Positions 15,385-24,406 of a stretch of 64,000 nt of DNA are shown one piece after another. The translations under genes were made by a program, and so were the position numbers. This DNA is from Rhodocyclaceae bacterium (GTDB taxonomy: Bacteria > Pseudomonadota > Gammaproteobacteria > Burkholderiales > Rhodocyclaceae): the NCBI GenBank assembly GCA_026415155.1, contig JAOAHQ010000040.1, forward strand, positions 1 through 64,000, read 5' to 3'. How positions within the stretch are numbered: position 1 is the stretch's first letter; each line of letters begins with the position of its first letter. The notes below the pieces were generated by a model. That model saw only the letters and a program-made list of their open reading frames with translations, was not told where the DNA came from and did not search any database.

Positions 15385-16151
15385 TTTTTTTTCGGTGCGA
15401 GGGTCTTAAGCCGCGCGCGGGCCGTCTCTGCGGCCGCGCTCGTCGGATATTTCTCGATGAGGGTTTCGAGCGCCTTGAGCGCCGCCTTGACGTCCTTGGC
15501 GCCGACGAGCGCATTGGCCTGCGCGAGCAGGGCATCCGGCGCCTTGGGGTCTTGAGGCCACTGCGCCGCGACGCGGCCGAAGGCATTGGCGGCCGGATCG
15601 TAGAGCTTCTGCTGATAGAGGCTCGAACCAAGCCAGAAGTGCGCGTTGGGCAAAAGCGAGGACTTCGGATAGCTCGCAATGAAGCGCTCGAAGGCGCTTT
15701 GGGCTTCCTTGAAGCGGCTTTCGCGGAAGTGGCCCAAGGCCGTTTCGTAGTCGCGCATCTCGGCTTGCGGATCGGGCTTGGGCTCCGCGGCCGCGGCCGG
15801 CTCGGCGGCCGCTGGCGCGGGGGCGGTTTCGAGCTTTCTCAGACGCGCATCGAGATCGACATAGAAATCCTGCTGGCGCTTGTGCGCGGCCTCGAGCGAA
15901 TTCGTAAGCACCTCGATCTGGCCGATGAGGCGCGCCAGCTCGGCGCGCAGGCTTTCGGCCTGGTTGGCAAAGTCGAGCTGGTTTTTCGACAGGCTTTCGA
16001 GACGGCTTCTGACGGCCTCGAGATTTTGCTGCACCTCGGCGCGCAGCTCCTTGATCTGCCGGCGCGCTTCTTCGTCATCGAAGAGGCCGGCGCGCGCAGG
16101 GAGGCCAGATAGCGCCAGCAAAAGAACCAAGAGCCAGGCGGAGCGCTTCAT
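15381..16151 (-). CDS. cpoB: Cell division coordinator CpoB (YbgF)
   Basis: Periplasmic Tol-associated protein that coordinates peptidoglycan synthesis with outer-membrane constriction. The 256-residue precursor has a signal peptide (MKRSAWLLVLLLALSGLPARA), a long coiled coil (about 30-110), an Ala/Pro-rich linker, and C-terminal TPR repeats (YETALGHFRESRFKEAQSAF, LPNAHFWLGSSLYQQKLYDP). It follows pal by 6 bases and overlaps queE, the standard arrangement in Betaproteobacteria. Confidence 0.94.
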   Translation of the reverse strand: MKRSAWLLVLLLALSGLPARAGLFDDEEARRQIKELRAEVQQNLEAVRSRLESLSKNQLDFANQAESLRAELARLIGQIEVLTNSLEAAHKRQQDFYVDLDARLRKLETAPAPAAAEPAAAAEPKPDPQAEMRDYETALGHFRESRFKEAQSAFERFIASYPKSSLLPNAHFWLGSSLYQQKLYDPAANAFGRVAAQWPQDPKAPDALLAQANALVGAKDVKAALKALETLIEKYPTSAAAETARARLKTLAPKKK

Positions 16152-16157
16152 GGCGGC

Positions 16158-16712
16158 TCAGAACTCGCCCGAGTAGAGCAGGTCGCCGCGGCGGTTCTGC
16201 GCCCAGCAAGACTCGTTCGATTCGCTGCAGACGGGCTTTTCCTCGCCGAGGCTCACCGATTCGAGCTGCTCTTCCTTGGCGCCTAAAAGCAAGAGCGCCT
16301 TTTTGATCGCCTCGGCGCGCTTTTGCCCAAGCGCGAGGTTGTACTCGCGGCTGCCGCGCTCGTCGGCATTGCCCTGGATCAGCATCTTCATTTGGCTGTT
16401 TTTGGCGAGGAACTTGGCGTGTTCGGCCAGCAGCGCCTGGTATTCGTCTTTGACGACGTAGCTATCGTAGTCGAAATAGATGCTGCGTTTCGAGAGCGGG
16501 CTCTTCGGATCTTTGAGCGCCGCCAGGCCATAGGGGTCGGGCTGGCTTGCCGTGACGGGCGTCACCGTGGCGGGGGCGGGGCTCGCTACGGCGCTGGGGC
16601 TGCGCTCTTCGACGGCTGCGCCCGCCTGCTCGGGCGCGGCGGGCTGGCTGCTACAGCCGGCCAGCAGAGCCAGGGTGATGAGCGATGCGGAGAGAGCGAG
16701 GCGAGTATTCAT
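16158..16712 (-). CDS. pal: Peptidoglycan-associated lipoprotein Pal
   Basis: Outer-membrane lipoprotein linking the outer membrane to peptidoglycan, partner of TolB. The 184-residue precursor has a lipobox (LALLAGCSS), a Pro/Ala-rich linker, and an OmpA-like domain: IYFDYDSYVVKDEYQALLAEHA, then MLIQGNADERGSREYNLALGQKRAEA. The ATG at 16712 begins the lipoprotein signal; longer upstream frame overlaps the tolB end without sense. It lies 31 bases after tolB in the tol operon. Confidence 0.96.
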   Translation of the reverse strand: MNTRLALSASLITLALLAGCSSQPAAPEQAGAAVEERSPSAVASPAPATVTPVTASQPDPYGLAALKDPKSPLSKRSIYFDYDSYVVKDEYQALLAEHAKFLAKNSQMKMLIQGNADERGSREYNLALGQKRAEAIKKALLLLGAKEEQLESVSLGEEKPVCSESNESCWAQNRRGDLLYSGEF

Positions 16713-16743
16713 GATCGTGTCCTGTGCGAAGTGGTGCATGAAA

Positions 16744-18015
16744 TCAATTGAACGGCCCCCAGGCCGGCTCGCGCACGTCGGCGGCGGCGACCGACAGGCG
16801 CTGCTTGATGCGGCCATCGACCGAGACGGCGGCGAGCACCCCCTTGCCGCCGACCTCGGTGGCGAAGAGGATCATGCGGCCGTTGGGAGAGAAGCTCGGC
16901 GATTCGTCCTTCGCCGTGTCGGTGAGCACCTGGACCTGGCGGCTCGCAAGATCCATCAGGGCAACACGAAAACGCCCGCCCTCGCGCGTGACGAAGGCGA
17001 GCCGCTTGCCATCGGGCGATAGGCGCGGCGTGACGTTGTAGCTGCCCTCGAAGGTGATGCGCTCGGCCTTGCCGCCCGCCACCGGCTGGCGGTAGATCTG
17101 CGGGCTGCCGCCGCGGTCGGAGGTGAAGTAAATGAACTCGCCGTCGGGCGAGAATTGCGGCTCGGTGTCGATGCCCGAGGAGGCGGCCAGCCTTGTTAAG
17201 CCGCTGCCATCGGCATTGACGAGGTAGAGCTGCGAGGCGCCATCCTTGGTGAGCACGACGGCGAGCTTCTTGCCGTCGGGCGACCAGGCCGGCGCGGAAT
17301 TCGAGCCTTTGAAGTTCGCCGCGACATGGCGCCGCCCGCTGGCGAGATCATGGACATAGATGATCGGCTTCTTCGCTTCGAAGGAGACGTAGGCGAGCTT
17401 GGTGCCATCAGGCGACCAAGCCGGCGAGATGATCGGCTCCTTCGAGGTGAGCGCGGCTTGCGCGCCGTTGCCATCGGCATCGGCGATCATCAGTTCATAG
17501 CGCCCCGGACTTTTGACGACATAGGCGATGCGCGTCGAGAAGATGCCGCGCTCGCCGGTGAGTTTCTCGTAGATCGCATCGGCGATGCGATGTGCCGTGG
17601 CGCGGATCTGCGCCGAGCCGTGGGTGAAGGCCTGGCCGCCGACGGCGGTTTGTTTTTGCACGTCGAAGAGGCGGTAGCGCGTCTCATAGCGGCCATCCGG
17701 CAAGGCGACGAGGCTGCCGGCGACGAGCGCATCGGCGCCGCGCCCTTTCCACTCGGGATAACTCGGCACGCTGTTTTCGTTGAGCACCGCGCCGGTCGTA
17801 TCGACGAGCTGAAAGAGGCCGCTGCGCTCGAGATCGGCGCGGATCACCGAGGTAAGCGCCTGGGCGACGATGCGCTCGCCGGCAAAATCCGCAATGGCGA
17901 TCGGCAGGCGGGTAGCACCCGCACCGGTGATTTCGATCGACAGTTGGGCGAGGGCCACACAGGCGGCGCCGGCGAGAAAGAAGCCGGCGGCGAGGCGGGA
18001 GACGAATTTTTTCAT
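16744..18015 (-). CDS. tolB: Tol-Pal system protein TolB
   Basis: Periplasmic beta-propeller protein that relays TolA energy to Pal. The 423-residue precursor has a signal peptide (FFLAGAACVALAQ), the N-terminal D1 domain with AGERIVAQALTSVIRADLERSG, and WD40-like PD40 repeats with the pattern SPxWSPDGTKLAYVS repeated five to six times. Length and order agree with the family. tolA lies 30 bases upstream. Confidence 0.97.
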   Translation of the reverse strand: MKKFVSRLAAGFFLAGAACVALAQLSIEITGAGATRLPIAIADFAGERIVAQALTSVIRADLERSGLFQLVDTTGAVLNENSVPSYPEWKGRGADALVAGSLVALPDGRYETRYRLFDVQKQTAVGGQAFTHGSAQIRATAHRIADAIYEKLTGERGIFSTRIAYVVKSPGRYELMIADADGNGAQAALTSKEPIISPAWSPDGTKLAYVSFEAKKPIIYVHDLASGRRHVAANFKGSNSAPAWSPDGKKLAVVLTKDGASQLYLVNADGSGLTRLAASSGIDTEPQFSPDGEFIYFTSDRGGSPQIYRQPVAGGKAERITFEGSYNVTPRLSPDGKRLAFVTREGGRFRVALMDLASRQVQVLTDTAKDESPSFSPNGRMILFATEVGGKGVLAAVSVDGRIKQRLSVAAADVREPAWGPFN

Positions 18016-18045
18016 GGGCTTGCAATTATACGCGCGGGGCGGCGC

Positions 18046-18792
18046 TCACTCTTCCTGAGGCCGGAACTTGAGTTCCAGCGTGCGCGAGAAGAGTTCCGGC
18101 TGGGCGGGCTTGGGCAAGGGGCTCGACTTGAGGATGGCCCGCTCGGTCGCCGCATCCCAGGCGGCGTTGCCCGAAGACTTCTTGAGCCGGACGGCGAGCA
18201 CCTCGCCCGAGGGCAGTTGTGTCACCTCGAAGACCGCTTCCGGGTTGCCCTTCACCTCGGCCGGCAGCACGATGTTGCCGCGCACCTTGCCGCGGATCTT
18301 GGCGATATAGTCGGCCATTGCGGAAGCCTGCGCCGCGGCGGCCTGGCGGGCCTTCAGTTCGGCAAGCTCCTGGGCGGCGGCCGCGGCCGCCTTGCGCTTT
18401 TCGGCTTCCTTGAGCTCGCGCTCGAGCTGTTCCTGGAACGGATCGGGCGCTGGTTTCGGCTCTGCCTTGGGTTCTGGCTTCGGCTCGGGCTTGGTTTTTT
18501 CTTTCTGCGCGATTTCCGGCCGAGGGGCAGGCTTCGGCGGCTCGACCTTCGGCTCCGGCCTGGGCTCCGGCTTCGGCTCGGCTTTCGGCGGCGGGGGCGG
18601 CCCGGGTTCGGACCTCGGCGCTGGCGGCACGGCGCGCACGAGCTCCACTGCGACCGCCTGCTCGCGCTCGGTCTGCCAATGCACGCCATAGATGAGGAGC
18701 GCGACGAGCGCGACGTGGATCAGCACGGCGAGCAGGAAGGAGAGGCGCTTGCCCGGCGCCGCGGGACGCGTAGTGGCCGGCGCCTCGCTCAT
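18046..18792 (-). CDS. tolA: Cell envelope protein TolA
   Basis: Inner-membrane protein spanning the periplasm, energised by TolQR, acting on TolB-Pal. The 248-residue protein has one N-terminal transmembrane helix (LSFLLAVLIHVALVALLIYG) with the conserved His, a Pro/Lys/Glu-rich region (many PEPK-type repeats, 55-110), an Ala/Glu helix, and a C-terminal TonB/TolA-like domain (VFEVTQLPSGEVLAVRLKKS). Its ATG overlaps the tolR stop by 4 bases. It is shorter than the Escherichia coli protein, as is usual in Betaproteobacteria. A one-mismatch copy of the 19 bp repeat lies antisense at 18615-18633. Confidence 0.95.
   Translation of the reverse strand: MSEAPATTRPAAPGKRLSFLLAVLIHVALVALLIYGVHWQTEREQAVAVELVRAVPPAPRSEPGPPPPPKAEPKPEPRPEPKVEPPKPAPRPEIAQKEKTKPEPKPEPKAEPKPAPDPFQEQLERELKEAEKRKAAAAAAQELAELKARQAAAAQASAMADYIAKIRGKVRGNIVLPAEVKGNPEAVFEVTQLPSGEVLAVRLKKSSGNAAWDAATERAILKSSPLPKPAQPELFSRTLELKFRPQEE
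18615..18633 (+). repeat. Dispersed 19 bp repeat (1 mismatch)
   Basis: TCGGCGCTGGCGGCACGGC, inside tolA but opposite to its coding strand. Confidence 0.75.
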
Positions 18793-19199
18793 CGCGTTTT
18801 GGTCTGCACAAGGAGGCCGATCTTCGCCACCTCGGCGCGCTGCAGCTCGTCCATGACGTTCAAAACGGTCTCGTAACGCGCGTTCTTGTCGCCCGCGATC
18901 AGCACCGGCTGATCCGGGTGCTTGGCTTTTGCCGCCCGAATGCGTTCGGCGAGCTCCAGGCGGCCGACCGTGACGGTCGCGCCGCCCAAGGCGCGATCCT
19001 TCATCTCGAGGCTGCCATCGGCGCGCACGGTGATTTCGAGCGGCTCGACGGGCGGCGCGGCCGCCTTGCCGACGCTCGGCAATTCGATCGCCGCGGGCTG
19101 GATCATCGGCGCGGTGACCATGAAGATGACAAGGAGCACCAGCATCACGTCGATGTAAGGCACGACGTTGATCTCGTGCTTGAGCCGCCGGGGTCTCAT
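18789..19199 (-). CDS. tolR: Tol-Pal proton channel protein TolR (ExbD family)
   Basis: Forms, with TolQ, the proton-driven motor of the Tol system. The 136-residue protein has an N-terminal basic segment, one transmembrane helix with the essential Asp (INVVPYIDVMLVLLVIFMVT), and the periplasmic ExbD domain (IELPSVGKAAAP to VLNVMDELQRAEVAKIGLLV). Both ends overlap neighbours by 4 bases (tolQ before, tolA after). Confidence 0.97.
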   Translation of the reverse strand: MRPRRLKHEINVVPYIDVMLVLLVIFMVTAPMIQPAAIELPSVGKAAAPPVEPLEITVRADGSLEMKDRALGGATVTVGRLELAERIRAAKAKHPDQPVLIAGDKNARYETVLNVMDELQRAEVAKIGLLVQTKTR

Positions 19200-19873
19200 T
19201 TCATCTGCCTTTGCAGGATGTTCGAGAACTCTTCCATGAAGCTTTCGAAGCGCACGGCGAGCCGGTCGGTGTCGTGCGCGAAGCGGTTGTAGGCGACGAC
19301 GGCGGGGATCGCGGCGAAGAGGCCGATCGCCGTGGCGACCAGGGCCTCCGCAATGCCCGGCGCGACGGCGGCGAGCGTCGCCGTGCTCATCGAGGAGAGC
19401 CCGCGAAAGGAATGCATGATGCCCCAGACCGTGCCGAAGAGGCCGACATAGGGCGAGACCGAGCCCACTGAGGCGAGGAAGGCGAGATGCGCTTCGAGAT
19501 CATCGACTTCGCGCTGGTAGGTGGCGCGCATGGCGCGGCGCACGCCATCGATCGTCGTGGCCGCATCGAGGGTTTTCTGACCGCGCAGCTTGGTGAATTC
19601 ACGAAAGCCTGCCTCGAAGATGCGCTCCAATGCACCGCTCGCGTGGCGGCGATTGACGGCATTCTCGTAGAGGCGGGCTAGCTCGCCGCCGCTCCAGAAC
19701 TCGTTTTCGAACTGGTCGGTTTTCTTGCGCGCATCGCGCAGCTGGAACCACTTCCTGAAGATCCAGTACCACGACATCACCGAGACATAGGCGAGCAGGG
19801 CCATCACGAGCTTGACGACGAGGCTCGCGTTCATGACCAGTTCGATGAGGGCGAGGTCTTGCGAGACGTTCAT
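19196..19873 (-). CDS. tolQ: Tol-Pal proton channel protein TolQ
   Basis: MotA/ExbB-type inner-membrane protein of the Tol motor. The 225-residue protein has three transmembrane segments: an N-terminal one (LVVKLVMALLAYVSVMSWYWI) and two C-terminal ones around YVGLFGTVWGIMHSF and IAEALVATAIGLFAAIPAVVAYN, the last two carrying the conserved pore residues. It overlaps ybgC and tolR by 4 bases each. Confidence 0.97.
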   Translation of the reverse strand: MNVSQDLALIELVMNASLVVKLVMALLAYVSVMSWYWIFRKWFQLRDARKKTDQFENEFWSGGELARLYENAVNRRHASGALERIFEAGFREFTKLRGQKTLDAATTIDGVRRAMRATYQREVDDLEAHLAFLASVGSVSPYVGLFGTVWGIMHSFRGLSSMSTATLAAVAPGIAEALVATAIGLFAAIPAVVAYNRFAHDTDRLAVRFESFMEEFSNILQRQMK

Positions 19874-20271
19874 ACGAGCGCCTTGAGTTTTTCGTGAAGC
19901 GGCGGCGGCATCGCGACGGGCCGGCCGCGCGCGAGATCGAGGCAGGCGACGCGCACCGTGGCCGTGAAGAGCGTTTCATCGCCGCGACGGATCGATTGCG
20001 CGAATGTTACCTGAGCGCGGCCAAGCTCCCCGATCGCGGTCTGGATATCGAGCAGATCGTCGAGTCTCGCCGGGCGGAGGTATTCCGCCGAGAGCGAGCG
20101 CACCGCGAAGGCGAGGCCATCTTCTTCGGCGAGCCGCCGCTGCTCGAAACCGAGCGTGCGGAGGAATTCGGTGCGGCCGCGTTCGAGATACTTGAGGTAA
20201 CTGGCGTAATAGACGACGCCGCCGGCGTCGGTGTCTTCGTAATAGACGCGCACCGCGAGATGACCGGTCAT
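19870..20271 (-). CDS. ybgC: Acyl-CoA thioesterase YbgC
   Basis: Hot-dog fold thioesterase, usual first gene of tol operons, thought to act on short acyl-CoA or acyl carrier protein thioesters. The 133-residue protein has the catalytic motif [29 protein letters not shown]. It overlaps ruvB (before) and tolQ (after) by 4 bases each, so the ruv and tol blocks are physically coupled on one strand. Confidence 0.95.
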   Translation of the reverse strand: MTGHLAVRVYYEDTDAGGVVYYASYLKYLERGRTEFLRTLGFEQRRLAEEDGLAFAVRSLSAEYLRPARLDDLLDIQTAIGELGRAQVTFAQSIRRGDETLFTATVRVACLDLARGRPVAMPPPLHEKLKALV

Positions 20272-21317
20272 TCGGCGTTCCAGAGCTCGCGATTGGCCCC
20301 GCCAGGCGGCAGCAGGCCGAAATGCCGCCAGATCGCCGCCGTCGCGACGCGGCCGCGCGGCGTGCGTTGGAGATACCCTTGCTGGATCAGATACGGCTCG
20401 AGCACGTCCTCGATCGTGTCGCGCGCTTCGCCAATCGCGGCGGCGAGATTGTCGAGCCCCACCGGCCCGCCGCCGAATTTTTCGAGCATCGCAGAGAGGA
20501 GCTTCCTGTCCATCACGTCAAGCCCGAGGTGGTCGACCTCGAGCATCGTGAGCGCCGCATCGGCGATCTCGCGCGTGATGGCGCCCTCGTGCTTGACTTC
20601 GGCATAGTCGCGCACGCGGCGCAACAGCCGGTTGGCGATGCGCGGCGTGCCGCGGCTACGGCGCGCGATTTCGAGCGCGCCCTCTTCGGCGATCCGGCAA
20701 TCGAGCAGTTGCGCCGAGCGGCGCACGATGAGCGCGAGCTCCTCGGGGGTGTAGAACTCGAGCCGCGCGACGATGCCGAAGCGGTCGCGCAAGGGGTTCG
20801 TCAGCATGCCGGCGCGCGTCGTGGCGCCGATGAGCGTGAAGGGCGGCAGATCGAGCTTCACCGAGCGCGCTGCCGGCCCTTCGCCGATCATGATGTCGAT
20901 CTGGAAGTCTTCGAGCGCCGGGGAGAGGATTTCCTCAACGACCGGCGAGTGGCGGTGGATCTCGTCGATGAACAGCACGTCGTGCGGTTCGAGGTTGGTG
21001 AGGATTGCCGCCAAGTCGCCGGCGCGCTCGAGCACCGGCCCCGAGGTTTGACGCAGATTGACGCCAAGCTCGTGGGCGATGATGTGGGCGAGGGTGGTCT
21101 TGCCGAGCCCCGGCGGGCCGAAGAGGAGCACATGGTCGAGCGCCTCCTGGCGCTTCTTCGCCGCGCCGATGAAGATGTCGAGCTGCTCGCGGATCTTGGC
21201 CTGGCCGACGTAGTCGGCAAGCCGTTTCGGCCGCAGGGCGCGCTCGATGGCGTCTTCCTGCGGCGAAGCCTTGGCGGCGGAAATTACCCGGTTGGCAAAC
21301 GAGTCGGTTTCGATCAT
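20268..21317 (-). CDS. ruvB: Holliday junction helicase motor RuvB
   Basis: AAA+ ATPase that drives branch migration with RuvA. The 349-residue protein has Walker [13 protein letters not shown], Walker [10 protein letters not shown], sensor 1 [12 protein letters not shown], and the C-terminal winged helix ([19 protein letters not shown]). I use the ATG giving MIETDSFAN; an upstream in-frame ATG is inside the preceding gene. It overlaps a PerM-family gene and ybgC by 4 bases. Confidence 0.97.
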   Translation of the reverse strand: MIETDSFANRVISAAKASPQEDAIERALRPKRLADYVGQAKIREQLDIFIGAAKKRQEALDHVLLFGPPGLGKTTLAHIIAHELGVNLRQTSGPVLERAGDLAAILTNLEPHDVLFIDEIHRHSPVVEEILSPALEDFQIDIMIGEGPAARSVKLDLPPFTLIGATTRAGMLTNPLRDRFGIVARLEFYTPEELALIVRRSAQLLDCRIAEEGALEIARRSRGTPRIANRLLRRVRDYAEVKHEGAITREIADAALTMLEVDHLGLDVMDRKLLSAMLEKFGGGPVGLDNLAAAIGEARDTIEDVLEPYLIQQGYLQRTPRGRVATAAIWRHFGLLPPGGANRELWNAE

Positions 21318-22360
21318 GCCGCGATTTTCGCAGGTTCCGACCACAGTTCGGCGAGCATGCGTGCGAGCGCGAGGATTACCGGCCCCAGGAAGATGCCGAC
21401 GAAGCCGAAACTCATCACCCCGCCGAAGACGCCGAGCGCGATGAGCAGGATCGGCAAGCTTGCCGAGCGGCTGATGAGGATGGGTTTGACGACGTTATCG
21501 ACGCTGCTGATGATGGCGGCCCCCCAGACGACCATGAAGATCGCCCAGCCGGTTTCATTTTGATCGAACAGCCACCAGGCGGCCCCGCCCCAGACGAGCG
21601 GCGGGCCGAAGGGCACCATCGAAAGGAAGAAGGTCGCCGCAGCGAGCAAAAGCGGCGCGGGCACGCCGGCGATCAAGAAGCCGAGCAAGGCGACCAGGGC
21701 CTGGGCGGCGGCCGTGCCGACGATGCCGACCATGACGCCCATCACCGTCGTGCGGACGAGCTCGAGCATACGGCCGCCGAGCTCGCCGCCGAGCCGGTCG
21801 GCGAACAGCGCAAGCTTGGCCGCGAGCTCCTCGCCATCGCGGTAAAAAAAGAAGGCGACGAAGACGACGAGGATGAGTTCGAGCAAGCCCTGGCCGATGA
21901 GGCTGGCCGTGGCCAAGAGCAGCTTTCTCGTCGGCTCGAAAAGCTGCTGGCCCAGCCGTGCGAGCTCTTCTTGGCTGCCGGCGAGCTTGGCCCAATAGGC
22001 CGCGAGGTGCTTACCGACCCAGGGCAATTCGGCAAGCCAGCGAGGAGGCGAAAAATCGCCGGCGGCGAGCCAGGCGCGCAGGGTATTGAGGAGCCAGCCC
22101 ACCCCATCGGCGACCGTGGCCGCGAGATAGGACATCGGCACGAGCACGGCAAGCGCCAGGGCGAGCGTCATGAGGCTCGCGGCGAGCGTCTTGCGGCCTT
22201 TGAGGCGCGCGATGAGCCAGCAATGGGCCGGCCAGGTGGTCAGGCACAGGATGGCGGCAAAGAATAGCGCGGCGAGAAAGGGCGCGAGCACCCAGGCAGC
22301 GCCGAGGAAAATTACCGCGACGAGGGCAAGCCGGGCTTGGCGGCGCAGGGTTTCGCTCAT
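21314..22360 (-). CDS. AI-2E/PerM-family membrane transporter
   Basis: A 348-residue integral membrane protein of the AI-2E (PerM/YdiK) family, of uncertain substrate: some members export autoinducer-2, others act as sodium-proton antiporters. About seven to eight hydrophobic segments are visible, including the family's [21 protein letters not shown] and the C-terminal [20 protein letters not shown]. It sits between ruvA and ruvB, overlapping both by 4 bases, which is an insertion relative to the usual adjacent ruvAB. Confidence 0.9.
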   Translation of the reverse strand: MSETLRRQARLALVAVIFLGAAWVLAPFLAALFFAAILCLTTWPAHCWLIARLKGRKTLAASLMTLALALAVLVPMSYLAATVADGVGWLLNTLRAWLAAGDFSPPRWLAELPWVGKHLAAYWAKLAGSQEELARLGQQLFEPTRKLLLATASLIGQGLLELILVVFVAFFFYRDGEELAAKLALFADRLGGELGGRMLELVRTTVMGVMVGIVGTAAAQALVALLGFLIAGVPAPLLLAAATFFLSMVPFGPPLVWGGAAWWLFDQNETGWAIFMVVWGAAIISSVDNVVKPILISRSASLPILLIALGVFGGVMSFGFVGIFLGPVILALARMLAELWSEPAKIAA

Positions 22361-22956
22361 GGCTTGGCCAGCGTTTTGAGCGCCTGGCGGATGCCTTCGG
22401 AAACGCCGATGTCGGCCGGCAGCGGCTCGGTGGCGGCAAGCGCCTCGCGTTCGCTGTAGCCGAGCGCGATGAGGGCATTCATGATGTCGCTCTTCGCATC
22501 CGGCGCCGCGAAAGGGGCCGTGCCGCCAGCGCCGAGTTTTGCGGCGGCGCCGGCGCTGGGCAGTTTCCCCTTGAGTTCGAGCAAGAGCCGCTCGGCCGTC
22601 TTCTTGCCGATGCCGGGAATCTTCACGAGCCGGCCGGCTTCCTGCAGCGCCACGGCGCGGGAAAGCTCCTCGACCGAGAGGCCCGAGAGCACCGCAAGCG
22701 CCGTGCGCGCGCCGATGCCGGATATTTTGATCAGCTGCCGGAAGGCTCCCCGCTCGGCCTCGGTGAGAAAGCCGAACAAAAGATGCGCGTCCTCGCGCAC
22801 GGCGAGATGGGTGACGAGCTCGACCCGCTCGCCGACGTTCGGCAGGTGGTAGAAGGTGCTCATCGGCACCTCGAGCTCATAGCCGATGCCGCCGACATCG
22901 ACGAGGATTTGCGGCGGGGTCTTGGCCAGCAAGGTGCCGGCGAGTCTTCCGATCAT
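22357..22956 (-). CDS. ruvA: Holliday junction DNA-binding protein RuvA
   Basis: Binds four-way junctions and loads RuvB. The 199-residue protein has the N-terminal OB fold ([20 protein letters not shown]), two helix-hairpin-helix motifs ([20 protein letters not shown] and [21 protein letters not shown]), a flexible linker, and the C-terminal RuvB-binding domain ([18 protein letters not shown]). Its ATG overlaps the stop of a PIN toxin gene by 4 bases, an unusual coupling. The linker segment [13 protein letters not shown] is encoded by a copy of the 19 bp repeat (22517-22535). Confidence 0.96.
   Translation of the reverse strand: MIGRLAGTLLAKTPPQILVDVGGIGYELEVPMSTFYHLPNVGERVELVTHLAVREDAHLLFGFLTEAERGAFRQLIKISGIGARTALAVLSGLSVEELSRAVALQEAGRLVKIPGIGKKTAERLLLELKGKLPSAGAAAKLGAGGTAPFAAPDAKSDIMNALIALGYSEREALAATEPLPADIGVSEGIRQALKTLAKP
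22517..22535 (-). repeat. Dispersed 19 bp repeat (1 mismatch)
   Basis: TCGGCGCTGGCGGCACGGC in ruvA, sense direction, read as LGAGGTA in the flexible linker before domain III. Confidence 0.8.
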
Positions 22957-23396
22957 GATGAAGGCGTGACAGTCAAGAGTTCATGGGCGAGGCCATGGTA
23001 TCGCGCGGCGGCCGCCATTTCGGCATCGAAGGTGATGAGTCGCGCGCCGAGGCGTTTCGCGACCGCCATGTGCAAGGCATCGCCCGCCCGCAGGGGGATG
23101 GCGGCCTGGTCGCATAGGCGGGTAGCCCGATCGAAATCGGCTTCGACTGGATCGTGCATCGACAGGCGGGAAGCGACCAGCCGCCGAAACATCGCCAGGG
23201 CAGCCTCCTGTTCCACCGCCGTGATCCAGCCCATGCGCAATTTGAGCGCCAGGGCCGAGGAGAGCTCGGTGGCCGTCCAGCGCGACACCAACAGGGGCGC
23301 CGCGGCGGCGCCGGCGAGACAGGCTTGCGCCGCCGCCGTGCCGGCTTCGCGCACCAGCATCGCGACCAGCACCGAGGTATCGAGATACAGGCGCAT
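22953..23396 (-). CDS. PIN-domain (VapC-family) toxin
   Basis: Probable ribonuclease toxin. The 147-residue protein carries the four acidic residues of PIN nucleases: [10 protein letters not shown] near the start, Glu in [13 protein letters not shown], and Asp in [27 protein letters not shown]. It follows the antitoxin gene with a one-base overlap (TGATG), and its stop overlaps the ruvA start. The pair is inserted between ruvC and ruvA, so ruvA and genes beyond may be transcribed from the toxin-antitoxin promoter. Confidence 0.9.
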   Translation of the reverse strand: MRLYLDTSVLVAMLVREAGTAAAQACLAGAAAAPLLVSRWTATELSSALALKLRMGWITAVEQEAALAMFRRLVASRLSMHDPVEADFDRATRLCDQAAIPLRAGDALHMAVAKRLGARLITFDAEMAAAARYHGLAHELLTVTPSS

Positions 23397-23641
23397 CAGT
23401 AGCGCGCGTCGCGGCGCAGGCGCGCCAGCACTTCACCGGCCGAAGGGCCGTCGTGCATCGGCTGCTGGTCGACGAAGGCGAACCATTCTGCCAGGCTCAT
23501 ATCCGGTGTGGAGGCGGGTTCTGGCACGAGGCGCGCGATGGCCTGCCCGTGGCGGGTGATGACGATCTCCTCGCCGGCTTCGACCTGGGAGAGGAGGGCC
23601 GAGAGGCGAGCCTTGGCTTGGGCGACGGTCAGGGTGCGCAT
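23396..23641 (-). CDS. Phd/YefM-family antitoxin
   Basis: An 81-residue antitoxin: MRTLTVAQAKARLSALLSQV and EEIVITRHGQAIARLVPE are the Phd/YefM DNA-binding and dimer fold; the C-terminal third (MSLAEWFAFVDQQPMHDGPS) should wrap the PIN toxin. A small palindrome lies just upstream and could be its operator. Confidence 0.9.
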   Translation of the reverse strand: MRTLTVAQAKARLSALLSQVEAGEEIVITRHGQAIARLVPEPASTPDMSLAEWFAFVDQQPMHDGPSAGEVLARLRRDARY

Positions 23642-23654
23642 GGGTTTTCCGAGC

Positions 23655-23668
23655 TGGTCAGATGACCA
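23655..23668. promoter_or_regulatory. Palindrome upstream of PIN toxin-antitoxin operon
   Basis: TGGTCA and TGACCA around two bases, 14-27 bases upstream of the antitoxin start; likely autoregulatory operator. Confidence 0.5.
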
Positions 23669-23692
23669 TCCTATTGAAATCGGGCCCCGGGG

Positions 23693-23851
23693 TCAATGCG
23701 CACGGCGGCCCGAACCGACGATTTCCTCGATGCGCCGCACGAGGTTGCCGACGACGACCTCTTGCGGGAAGGCGGCGTATTTTTGCGCAAAGGCGTGGGC
23801 GTTGGCGGGGTTAGCGTGAAAAGTTCTAGATTCTGCGAAGTCTCCTCGCCA
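23693..23851 (-). other. Possible gene remnant after ruvC
   Basis: Directly after the ruvC stop and in the same frame, 52 codons stay open to a TGA at 23693. The stretch has a protein-like composition (AFAQKYAAFPQEVVVGNLVR, then RIEEIVGSG) but no good start codon. It may be the 3' remnant of a gene lost when the toxin-antitoxin pair entered between ruvC and ruvA. I cannot name the family. Confidence 0.3.
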
Positions 23852-24379
23852 TCAGACGAGCCGGCCGTGCTTGACGCGAAAGCCGCGGGTGGTGAGGCCG
23901 CCTAGCGTACCGCCATGCGCGTGGCAGATTGCGCAGGCAAGCGCATCCGCGGCATCGCGCGAAGGCTCGGCCGGCAGGGCCAGCAGGCGCATCACCATGT
24001 GGCCGACCTGCTCCTTGGCCGCCTTGCCGTGGCCGACGACGGCCTGCTTGATCTGCAGCGCCGTGTATTCGGCCACCGGCAGCTTCGCGGCGACGAGGGC
24101 GGCGATCGCCGCGCCGCGCGCTTCACCAAGCCGCAGCGTCGATTGCGGATTGACATTGACGAAGACCTTTTCGATCGCCGCCTCGTGGGGCGCGTAAGCA
24201 GCGATCACTTCGGCGAGGCCGTCGATGAGGGTCTTTAAGCGCTCCGGCAGCGGGTCGTGCTCGCGGCTTTTGACGCAGCCGCTCGTCACATAGGCGAGCT
24301 TTTGGCCGGTCTTGTCGATGATCCCAAAGCCCGTAATGCGCAGGCCGGGGTCGATGCCGAGGATGCGCAGCGTGCTCAC
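23852..24379 (-). CDS. ruvC: Holliday junction resolvase RuvC
   Basis: Endonuclease that resolves Holliday junctions with RuvAB. The 175-residue protein has the active-site acids in [28 protein letters not shown] and [18 protein letters not shown]. The start is a GTG. It lies 27 bases after yebC; the usual ruvCAB run is interrupted by the PIN toxin-antitoxin pair and a membrane protein gene. Confidence 0.96.
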   Translation of the reverse strand: MSTLRILGIDPGLRITGFGIIDKTGQKLAYVTSGCVKSREHDPLPERLKTLIDGLAEVIAAYAPHEAAIEKVFVNVNPQSTLRLGEARGAAIAALVAAKLPVAEYTALQIKQAVVGHGKAAKEQVGHMVMRLLALPAEPSRDAADALACAICHAHGGTLGGLTTRGFRVKHGRLV

Positions 24380-24384
24380 GAGAA

Positions 24385-24403
24385 TCGGCGCTCGCCGGAC
24401 GGC
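24385..24403 (+). repeat. Dispersed 19 bp repeat (2 mismatches)
   Basis: TCGGCGCTCGCCGGACGGC in the 27-base gap between yebC and ruvC, overlapping the hairpin-like GGCGCCTTAGGCGCC at the yebC stop. Confidence 0.7.
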
Positions 24404-24406
24404 GCC

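Noticed and set aside
17326..18876. 516-codon plus-strand ORF
   Set aside because: Antisense to tolB and tolA, which are unmistakable and in operon order.
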